From CAZJHX01 sp964545715 (GTDB lineage: Bacteria > Myxococcota_A > UBA9042 > GCA-2863065): 11,794 nt of DNA. The notes under the pieces are model-generated. The model was not told the origin of the DNA, did not search any database, and saw nothing but the letters and a program-made list of their open reading frames with translations. The stretch covers positions 1 through 11,794 of the forward strand of contig CAZJHX010000237.1 in NCBI GenBank assembly GCA_964545715.1, given 5' to 3'. This document shows, piece by piece, positions 1 to 5,897 of the stretch. A program made the translations under genes and the position numbers. Numbering within the stretch: the stretch's first letter is position 1; each line of letters opens with the position of its first letter.

Positions 1-1650
1 GCGCGTGCGCTGTGCACGTTGGGCCTGCAACCGGGTGGATCGGTCGCAATCCTCGGCTTCAACCGGCCCGAGTGGGTGATGATGGACGTGGCCTGCATGA
101 TGGCGGGCGGCGCTCCGGCAGGCATCTACACCACGTGCTCGCCCGACGAGGTCGGCTACATCATCAGCCACTCGGAGTCCAAGGTCGTGTTGGTCGAGAA
201 CACCGACCAGTGGGACAAGGTCAAAGCCGAGCGGGACGCGGGCAAGCTGCAAGATCTCGTCGCGGTCGTGATGATGCGGGACGGCGGCCAGGTCGACGAC
301 GAGCTCGTGATCAGCTGGGACCAGTTCATGGCCAAGGCTGAAGAGACCGACGACAGCGTGATCGATGAGCGCCTGGAGGCCATCCAGCCCGACCAGACCG
401 CCACGTACATCTACACGTCCGGTACGACGGGCCCGCCCAAGGCCGTGATGCTGTCGCACAAGAACCTGACGTTTACCGCGGACCTGGCGGCTAAGCTGGT
501 CGACTTGCGCCACGGCGACAAGAGCGTGAGTTATCTGCCGCTGAGCCACATCGCGGAGCAGATGTTCACGCTGCACGGGCCGATCACGTGCGCGACGACG
601 GTGTACTTTGCCGAGTCGATCGAGAAGGTGGCGGACAACTTCAAAGAGGTGCAGCCAACGGTGCTGTTTGCGGTACCGCGCATCTGGGAGAAGTTCTATG
701 CGGGCGTCAGCGGCAAGCTGAAGCTGGCCACGGGCGTAAAGGCCAAGTTGGTGGCCTGGGCGCGCGGCGTCGGCACGGACTGGACGAACCACGTGAACGC
801 GGGGAGCCAACCGGGCGCGTTTCTGCAGCTGAAATACAAGCTGGCGTCCAAGCTGATCTTCAGCAAGCTGAAGCCGGCACTGGGCCTGGGCGAGGCGCGG
901 ATCTGCGTCAGCGGTGCGGCGCCGATCGCCAAGGAGATTTTGGAGTTCTTCGGGTCGCTGGACGTGCGCATCCTTGAGGTCTACGGCCAGTCGGAGGACT
1001 GCGGCCCGACAACGTTCAACCTGCCGGGACGGACCAAGTTTGGATCGGTCGGTCCGGCGCTGCCGGGCGTGGACGTGAAGATCGCCGAGGACGGCGAGAT
1101 CCTGGTCAAGGGCGACAACGTCTTCATGGGTTACTACAAGGACAAGGCCGCCACCGACGAGACCCTGATCGACGGCTGGCTGTACAGCGGGGACCTGGGC
1201 GCCTTTGATGCGGACGGCTTCTTGACGATCACCGGCCGCAAGAAGGACATCATCATCACGGCGGGCGGCAAGAACATCGCGCCCAAGAACATCGAGGCCG
1301 CGCTGAAGAATCACGACCTGATCTCTCAGGCCGTGGTCATCGGCGACCGCCGCAAGTATCTGAGCGCGCTGCTGACGCTGGACCCCGATGCATCCGCCGC
1401 GTTCGCCAAGGAGAAGGGTCTCAACGGCGACGCGCTGCACAACAGCGGGGACGTGACGGCGGCCATCCAGGGCTGCGTGGACCAGGTCAACAGCCTGTTT
1501 GCGCGGGTCGAGCACATCCGCAAGTTCAAGATCCTGGAGCGCGACTTCACGGTCGAGGACGGCGAGCTGACCCCGACGCTGAAGATCAAGCGCCGCATCG
1601 TCAACGACCACTTCGCGGATGAGATCGAGTCGATGTACGAGGGCGCTTAG
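1..1650 (+). CDS. Long-chain acyl-CoA synthetase (AMP-forming), 5' truncated by the window edge
   Basis: This enzyme activates fatty acids to acyl-CoA through an acyl-AMP intermediate, feeding beta-oxidation or lipid synthesis in the cytoplasm or at the inner membrane. The frame is open from base 1 and reads ARALCTLGLQPGG, so the TTG at 19 is unlikely to be the true start and the N-terminus lies outside the window. In visible numbering the adenylate-forming motifs run in order: P-loop YTSGTTGPPKAVMLSH from residue 138, YGQSED at 328, YSGDLG at 395, GRKKDIIITAGGKNIAP from 412, and the C-terminal TPTLKIKRR with K528/K530, one of which should be the catalytic lysine. The 549 visible residues against about 600 for the family suggest roughly 50 are missing. 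The SED/KNIAP wording fits the FadD15/bubblegum-like long-chain branch better than acetyl-CoA synthetase. Chain length cannot be read from the sequence. The next gene starts 55 nt downstream and no terminator is seen. Confidence 0.95.
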   Translation, partial: ARALCTLGLQPGGSVAILGFNRPEWVMMDVACMMAGGAPAGIYTTCSPDEVGYIISHSESKVVLVENTDQWDKVKAERDAGKLQDLVAVVMMRDGGQVDDELVISWDQFMAKAEETDDSVIDERLEAIQPDQTATYIYTSGTTGPPKAVMLSHKNLTFTADLAAKLVDLRHGDKSVSYLPLSHIAEQMFTLHGPITCATTVYFAESIEKVADNFKEVQPTVLFAVPRIWEKFYAGVSGKLKLATGVKAKLVAWARGVGTDWTNHVNAGSQPGAFLQLKYKLASKLIFSKLKPALGLGEARICVSGAAPIAKEILEFFGSLDVRILEVYGQSEDCGPTTFNLPGRTKFGSVGPALPGVDVKIAEDGEILVKGDNVFMGYYKDKAATDETLIDGWLYSGDLGAFDADGFLTITGRKKDIIITAGGKNIAPKNIEAALKNHDLISQAVVIGDRRKYLSALLTLDPDASAAFAKEKGLNGDALHNSGDVTAAIQGCVDQVNSLFARVEHIRKFKILERDFTVEDGELTPTLKIKRRIVNDHFADEIESMYEGA

Positions 1651-1705
1651 CGCGCTGGAGAAAAACCGGGTTCACCCAATCCCCGAATGTGCCGATTAAC
1701 GGCGC

Positions 1706-2023
1706 ATGAAGTACGCACTCATCATCGCCGGCGTCGCGCTGCTGCTCATCCCGTGCGGCGCCACGGCTCAGCAGTATGCGGGCGCCGACTCCAGCTCGGC
1801 CTCGGCCCGCGACTCCGCTCAGCAGATCCGCCAGCGCATCCAGGCCCAGGAGTATCGCGAGCAGGAGGCCGCGCGGCTCGCCGAACACCAGGCGCGTGTG
1901 CAGGCCATCACTCAGAAGGGTGAGGTGGAGCGCGAAGAGATGGGCAAGGCCGGGCTGTGGTTCTGGGGACTGCTGTTCGCATCCGGCGTCGCGCTGACCT
2001 GGGCGCGCAACGCCTACACCTAA
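1706..2023 (+). CDS. Small exported protein with helical middle and C-terminal membrane segment
   Basis: I do not recognise a family for this 105-aa protein. The N-terminus is a clear Sec signal (MKYALIIAGVALLLIP), with a likely signal peptidase I site at ATA|QQ after residue 21. Cys17 follows a proline (LIPC), so it is a poor lipobox. Residues 35-79 are rich in Q, E, R and A and should form a charged helix or short coiled coil. Residues 82-100 (GLWFWGLLFASGVALTWA) form one hydrophobic span, leaving a five-residue tail. The mature protein would therefore be anchored by its C-terminus with the helix in the periplasm. There is no Shine-Dalgarno before the ATG, but the signal peptide fixes the start. 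It sits 55 nt after the acyl-CoA synthetase and 40 nt before the LysR gene on the same strand. It could be a small envelope or scaffold protein; function unknown. Confidence 0.7.
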   Translation: MKYALIIAGVALLLIPCGATAQQYAGADSSSASARDSAQQIRQRIQAQEYREQEAARLAEHQARVQAITQKGEVEREEMGKAGLWFWGLLFASGVALTWARNAYT

Positions 2024-2035
2024 GCACTGGAATTC

Positions 2036-2057
2036 AACAATCGGCTGCGGTATTGTT
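2036..2057. promoter_or_regulatory. Inverted repeat AACAAT-N10-ATTGTT before lysR, candidate autoregulatory site
   Basis: AACAAT (2036-2041) and ATTGTT (2052-2057) are perfect inverted arms separated by 10 nt, ending 6 nt before the LysR start codon. LysR-family regulators bind interrupted dyads often written T-N11-A; this one is T-N10-A, so it is close but not identical. The outer bases GGAA and TTCC also match as inverted flanks if a small insertion is allowed on the left. The position over the translation start region would suit autorepression. That role is inferred from family habits and location only. Confidence 0.4.
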
Positions 2058-2063
2058 TCCGCC

Positions 2064-2975
2064 ATGGAACTAACCGAGCTCCGATACTTCTACAACGTCG
2101 CCACCGCCCGCAGCTTCGCCCGCGGGGCTGAGCTGTCCCACGTGACGCCCCCGGCGATCTCCAAGGCGGTCAAAAAGCTGGAAGAGGAGCTGGGCGCCGA
2201 GCTGCTGGTGCGCACCACGCGCCGCGTTTCACTGACGGATCGCGGCGAAATCCTGCTGCAGCACTGCCGCAGCGTCTTCCGCCAGCTGGCCGAGATGCAC
2301 CGCGACCTGGACGACTGCGACGAGACCATCCGCGGCGACCTGCGCATCGCGGCCAACGAGGTCTTCAGCATCTACCTGCTGCCCAACGCCCTGTCGCGAG
2401 TCGTGCGCCGCCACGCCGGTCTGCGCCCGCGCTGCTTTGAGATGGTCCCCGACCAGATCGAGCACGGCCTCCTGGAGGGCGATCTGGACATCGGCTTCAC
2501 CATCGGCGCCCAGTGGCTCAAAAACGTCGACCGCCACCTGATCACAGAGTCCCCGGGCGTGCTGGTCGTGGGGCGCGACCACCCGCTTTATGATGTCGGC
2601 GTCGTCACCGCGGACGATCTCACCAAGTATCCGTCCGTGGTCCCCCGTTTCTTCAAGCGGGAGTACATGACGACCCTGGACCAGTTTCCCGAGGCCCGTT
2701 ACCCCAGAGCGGTCGGCGCCACCATCGAGCTGATGCAGATGGGCGTGCAGATGGTCATCGACGGCGCCTACATGGGCTACTTCCCGGCGGTCACCATCCG
2801 CTGCTACATCAACAAGGGCGAGCTGAAGATCCTCGATGGCCTCGAGCCCGGCATGCCCTTCCGCCTGCAGGCCCTGACCCGCAAGGGCGCCAAACCACGG
2901 GCCGCCGCAATGCTCGTCATCGATGAGCTGCGCGAGACCATCCGCAGCGGCGACGCCCACCCGTGCGCTATCTGA
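2064..2975 (+). CDS. LysR-family transcriptional regulator
   Basis: This 303-aa protein has the usual LysR length and layout. Residues 1-60 hold the winged helix-turn-helix, starting MELTELRYFYNVATARSFARGAE, with the recognition part VTPPAISKAVKKLEEELG and then LLVRTTRRVSLTDRG. A linker helix follows, and about residues 90-290 form the periplasmic-binding-protein-like effector domain (RGDLRIAANEVFSIYLLPNAL onward, with LLEGDLDIGFTIGA). LysR proteins are usually tetrameric activators or repressors that respond to a small metabolite; the effector cannot be deduced here. There is no divergent target gene, since the upstream 105-aa gene is codirectional, so its own operon or the acyl-CoA synthetase region may be the target. 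No Shine-Dalgarno is visible. Its 3' end overlaps the next gene by 13 nt, implying co-transcription and coupled translation. Confidence 0.95.
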   Translation: MELTELRYFYNVATARSFARGAELSHVTPPAISKAVKKLEEELGAELLVRTTRRVSLTDRGEILLQHCRSVFRQLAEMHRDLDDCDETIRGDLRIAANEVFSIYLLPNALSRVVRRHAGLRPRCFEMVPDQIEHGLLEGDLDIGFTIGAQWLKNVDRHLITESPGVLVVGRDHPLYDVGVVTADDLTKYPSVVPRFFKREYMTTLDQFPEARYPRAVGATIELMQMGVQMVIDGAYMGYFPAVTIRCYINKGELKILDGLEPGMPFRLQALTRKGAKPRAAAMLVIDELRETIRSGDAHPCAI

Positions 2976-3580
2976 TCGCTGCCCTGGCTCTGGTCCCCGC
3001 CTGCGCAACCGACGCGCCGGGCACACCAGTGCACCTGGCCGAGGAGGCGCCAGCGACCGACATCGTGGAGAGCCCCCCGCCGAGGCCGGTCGGCGTCATC
3101 GGCGTAGACTGCCCCGCGGACTTTGCCAAGGGCGCCGGGACCGGGTTCAAGGTGGGCGAGAGAATGGTCAACTTCGAGCTGCGCAACTGCGACAACGAGC
3201 CTGTCTCGGCAGCCGAGTTGCTGTGCGGCCACGAGTGCCTGCTGGTGCACTTCAGCTCCGGATGGGAGGGCTGGTACCGAGAGCTGGCGCCGGTGCTTCA
3301 AGCCGTGTTCGAGAAAAACGCGGCGGCCAGGCTGAACGTCGTGACGATATTGGCGGAGCAGAACCAGCCCGGGTCACCGGCGACGTCCGCCTTCTGCAAG
3401 CAGTGGGTCGCCCAGTATTCGCTGACACATCCCGTGCTCACCGACCCGTTCGCCGAGTACTGGCCCGCCGTCGTGGCCGGCGGAGGTCTCGGTGTGACCC
3501 TCGAGGTCTGCCAGGATTGGGTCGTCCAAGACGGTAGCGAGTGGGCGCCGCCGCCGCCCTGGTTTAGTCCCGGGGGGTGA
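2963..3580 (+). CDS. Thioredoxin-fold (redoxin/TlpA-like) lipoprotein lacking the CxxC cysteines
   Basis: The 205-aa protein starts at GTG inside the lysR 3' end. The start is chosen because it opens a short lipoprotein signal, MRYLIAALALVPAC, with the lipidated Cys at 14. The -2 proline makes the lipobox imperfect. After a Pro-rich linker, residues 63-170 resemble redoxin/TlpA domains: VGERMVNFELRNCDNEPVSA, then LCGHECLLVHFSSGW, then a helix and a VVTILAEQNQ strand. Where the family has WCxxC followed by R-x-x-A-P, this protein reads W101-E-G-W-Y105-R-E-L-A-P. The codons are GAG and TAC, so there is no cysteine or TGA selenocysteine at either place. Thiol-disulphide chemistry by the usual mechanism is therefore not expected; a binding or structural role is possible. 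The C-terminus has a PPPPW segment. The stop lies 14 nt before the 51-bp repeat array. Confidence 0.75.
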   Translation: MRYLIAALALVPACATDAPGTPVHLAEEAPATDIVESPPPRPVGVIGVDCPADFAKGAGTGFKVGERMVNFELRNCDNEPVSAAELLCGHECLLVHFSSGWEGWYRELAPVLQAVFEKNAAARLNVVTILAEQNQPGSPATSAFCKQWVAQYSLTHPVLTDPFAEYWPAVVAGGGLGVTLEVCQDWVVQDGSEWAPPPPWFSPGG

Positions 3581-3699
3581 CGCCGGATCGCCGTCGGCAG
3601 CTCAGACTGCCAATGCCGACATAGATGCGCTATCCAAGACGCCGTTGGCAGCTCAGACTGCCAAATCCGGCATAGATACGGTATCCAGGACGCCCTTGG

Positions 3700-3799
3700 N
3701 NNNNNNNNNNNNNNNNNNNNNNNNNNNNNNNNNNNNNNNNNNNNNNNNNNNNNNNNNNNNNNNNNNNNNNNNNNNNNNNNNNNNNNNNNNNNNNNNNNN
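3700..3799. other. Assembly gap of 100 N inside the repeat array
   Basis: Exactly 100 ambiguous bases, the conventional placeholder for a gap of unknown length. The gap starts after unit base 4 (TTGG) and the sequence resumes mid-unit, so an unknown number of 51-bp units may be missing. Confidence 0.95.
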
Positions 3800-3850
3800 A
3801 GCTCAGACTGCCAAATCCGGCATAGATACGGTATCCAGGACGCCCTTGGC

Positions 3851-3950
3851 NNNNNNNNNNNNNNNNNNNNNNNNNNNNNNNNNNNNNNNNNNNNNNNNNN
3901 NNNNNNNNNNNNNNNNNNNNNNNNNNNNNNNNNNNNNNNNNNNNNNNNNN
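3851..3950. other. Second assembly gap of 100 N inside the repeat array
   Basis: Exactly 100 ambiguous bases. The sequence between the two gaps (3800-3850) is exactly one 51-bp unit, which suggests a collapsed repeat contig placed between scaffold ends. Copy number cannot be trusted here. Confidence 0.95.
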
Positions 3951-4252
3951 AGCTTCAACTGCCAAATCCGGCATAGATACGGTATCCAGGACGCCCTTGG
4001 CAGCTTCAACTGCCAAATCCGGCATAGATACGGTATCCAGGACGCCCTTGGCAGCTCAGACTGCCAAATCCGGCATAGATACGGTATCCAGGACGCCCTT
4101 GGCAGCTCAGACTGCCAAATCCGGCATAGATACGGTATCCAGGACGCCTTTGGCAGCTCAGACTGCCAAATCCGGCATAGATACGGTATCCGGGGCGTGG
4201 CTTGGCGCCGCCAGTCCGGCCTCATTGGGCCGCCGGTCTGCCACTGGCCGAG

Positions 4253-5830
4253 CTAACGGCGAGCAGTCCGCTGAGCCCAGGCCCGCACACGGGCGATCGT
4301 GATCGGCGCCCCGGCCACCTCGGCATTGGCCAACAAAACCCGGTGCACCGGGAACTCGTCCCTGATGATCGGCGTGGTCAGATAGCGCATCGCCGTGTCG
4401 CGCATGGTCTTGAACCGTGCGTTCCCAGTGAGGCTCACCAGGTCATTGGCAAAGCGAGCGGCCACAACATTCTCGGTGCGAATCACAACGGCGTCCCCGT
4501 TGGGCGAGCTGTCCTTGCGCTCGACTGCCGCGGTGCGCACGCCGGGTCGGGCGCCTGCTCGCTCATCCACGAAATAGCGCTGGATGAACTTGCCGGTGTT
4601 CTGGGCCTGGACGAGCCAGGTCTTGTCGCCGGTGCTGCGGTACAGCGCCAAGAAGGCGCGGCCCATCGCTAGGGAGTCGCTCAGGAAGGGGCCGGCCTTG
4701 TCGTACTCGCCGTGGGCGAAGCCGCCGGTGCCCAGGTTGCGCTTGGCGATGATGTAGTCGGCGGCGCGGACGGCGCGACGCAGGGTAGCCTGGTCGCGAG
4801 TGGCGTCGTAAAGCACCGCCAGGGCCTCGATCGCCCAGCCGTTTTCGCGGGAGTAGATGTTCTTGTCGATGCGCGGGATGCCCAGGGCGCGGCGGGCCTT
4901 GTCGCCCAGTCCGAAGTAGCCTTCGCTATGCTCGCCCTGCTTCAGATCGGCGTCCTGGCTGGTGTAGAACGCGCCCTCGGGGCTGGTCAGAAAGTCGCTC
5001 AGGTACCGCTCGATGGAGCGGGCCGCGTCCAGGTAGCGCTTGTCGCCAAAGGCCGCGTAGCCCAGGGCATAAGCGCGAATGTTGCCCGCCTGAAAGCTCA
5101 TGATCTTCTCAAAGTGCGGGTTGGTCCACACGCCGCTGTCGGAGTACTGGTACGCGCCGCCCCAGACGCCGTCGATAAGCGTCAGCTGGGCGTCCAGGGT
5201 CTGGCGGGCGCGGGCCGCGGACTCGGTGTCACCCTCGACGACCTGCGTGAAGAGATACTCGATGCCGTCCCACTGCAAAAACTTGTGGTGGCGGCCCCAG
5301 CTGCCCCATTTGGCGTCGTATTGAGCCCGCTGCCGGCTGTGCAGGTCGGCGCGCTCAGCCGGGGTCAGCTGCGTGGTGGTCGCCCAGGCGATCTTGCTGG
5401 GCTCGGTGATGGACGGCCCTGGACGCGGATCCTCCACAAACGCCTGCAGCAGCGACACCATGCGGTTGGGGCGGATAAATCCGGACAGTTTGGCGATCTC
5501 TTTGCCCTTCGGGTCAAACAGGATCGTCGCAGGCCAGCCATAGTCCTCATAGCGATTCGAGATGTCGGGCCGTGAGTCCTGGTCCACCTTGATGGCGATA
5601 AAGTGGCGGTTGATGAGGTCCACCACGCGGGCGTCGGTGTAGGTGGTGCCGTCCATGACATGGCACCAATGGCACCAGACCGCCTCCAGGTCCAAAATGA
5701 CCAGCTTGCGCTCTTTGCGTGCCTGCTCAAAAACGGCCGAGTCCCACTCGACCCAGTTGATCGCGCTGCTGTCAGCAGCCTGCGCGGGCGCGGCGACGCT
5801 CAAAAGTACGGCGATCAAAAGTGCTCTCAT
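4253..5830 (-). CDS. Secreted DUF255/thioredoxin-domain protein (YyaL/SPATA20-like)
   Basis: The product is about 525 aa. The start at 5830 is preferred over an in-frame ATG at 5881 because a GGAGGA Shine-Dalgarno (5836-5841) lies 5 nt before it and a signal peptide begins there: MRALLIAVLLSVAAPAQA|ADSS, cleaved near residue 18. Next comes a thioredoxin-like domain with WC53HWC56HVM, the hallmark of the DsbH/DUF255 family, and a probable cis-proline at GWP100ATI. Residues from about 170 onward are helical and contain GVWGGAYQYSD, YTSQDAD, NGWAIEALAVLYDAT and GGFAHGEYD, resembling the alpha-barrel, N-acylglucosamine-epimerase-like part of the family. Full family members are often about 650-700 aa, so this is a shorter form. 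The CxxC is intact, so thiol-disulphide activity outside the cytoplasm is likely; the substrate is unknown. It lies 67 nt downstream of the glutathione reductase gene on the same strand, probably in one operon. Confidence 0.9.
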   Translation of the reverse strand: MRALLIAVLLSVAAPAQAADSSAINWVEWDSAVFEQARKERKLVILDLEAVWCHWCHVMDGTTYTDARVVDLINRHFIAIKVDQDSRPDISNRYEDYGWPATILFDPKGKEIAKLSGFIRPNRMVSLLQAFVEDPRPGPSITEPSKIAWATTTQLTPAERADLHSRQRAQYDAKWGSWGRHHKFLQWDGIEYLFTQVVEGDTESAARARQTLDAQLTLIDGVWGGAYQYSDSGVWTNPHFEKIMSFQAGNIRAYALGYAAFGDKRYLDAARSIERYLSDFLTSPEGAFYTSQDADLKQGEHSEGYFGLGDKARRALGIPRIDKNIYSRENGWAIEALAVLYDATRDQATLRRAVRAADYIIAKRNLGTGGFAHGEYDKAGPFLSDSLAMGRAFLALYRSTGDKTWLVQAQNTGKFIQRYFVDERAGARPGVRTAAVERKDSSPNGDAVVIRTENVVAARFANDLVSLTGNARFKTMRDTAMRYLTTPIIRDEFPVHRVLLANAEVAGAPITIARVRAWAQRTARR

Positions 5831-5835
5831 CGGTG

Positions 5836-5841
5836 TCCTCC
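5836..5841 (-). promoter_or_regulatory. Ribosome binding site deciding the DUF255 gene start
   Basis: On the minus strand this reads GGAGGA, 5 nt before the ATG at 5830. It supports that start, which also begins the signal peptide, over the in-frame ATG 51 nt further upstream. Confidence 0.8.
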
Positions 5842-5897
5842 GAAGTGGTGAGTTATTGGTCTCATCCCTCTTACGAAGCACAGGCCACTTTGGATCG

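Larger units (their letters stand above)
3594..4200. repeat. 51-bp tandem repeat array with two palindromes per unit, interrupted by two assembly gaps
   Basis: The same position of the unit recurs at 3609, 3660, [gap], 3810, [gap], 3961, 4012, 4063, 4114 and 4165, always 51 bp apart where contiguous. Eight units are wholly or partly visible and the true number is unknown. Unit bases 1-20 form palindrome 1, TTGGCAG-N6-CTGCCAA; bases 31-41 form palindrome 2, GATAC-G-GTATC. Their centres (10.5 and 36) are exactly half a unit apart. The first unit (3594) is diverged, with imperfect versions of both palindromes. The last (4150) decays after 4190. The N6 loop is CTCAGA in most units but CTTCAA in two adjacent ones (starting about 3946 and 3997), with the arms unchanged. 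The array fills the space between two convergent genes. It has no spacers, so it is not CRISPR. Possible roles include protein-binding array, multi-hairpin transcription barrier or neutral minisatellite; the sequence does not decide. Confidence 0.95.

Noticed and set aside
1601..2065. Minus-strand open frame of 154 codons across the 105-aa gene
   Set aside because: It overlaps the end of the acyl-CoA synthetase and the whole signal-peptide protein, and has no motif or ribosome site.
3594..4200. CRISPR array
   Set aside because: Units follow each other without unique spacers, the period is a constant 51 bp of one sequence, and no cas gene is nearby.
4211..4235. Bidirectional terminator between the array and the DUF255 stop
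   Set aside because: The dyad CGGCC-N6-GGCCG is only 5 bp and has no T-tract on either strand.
3645..4302. Repeat protein encoded by the 51-bp array (either strand)
   Set aside because: Open frames result from the period being a multiple of 3 in stop-poor GC-rich DNA. Several frames are open at once, no ribosome site precedes any start, and the translated peptides contain runs of gap residues.
4712..5575. Plus-strand open frame of 287 codons opposite the DUF255 gene
   Set aside because: Low-complexity Ala/Val/Gly/Arg composition and no recognisable motif, whereas the minus strand encodes a clear signal peptide and WCHWC motif.
5831..5881. Longer N-terminus of the DUF255 protein starting at 5881
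   Set aside because: It would place 17 charged residues before a signal peptide and ignore the good GGAGGA site next to the ATG at 5830.
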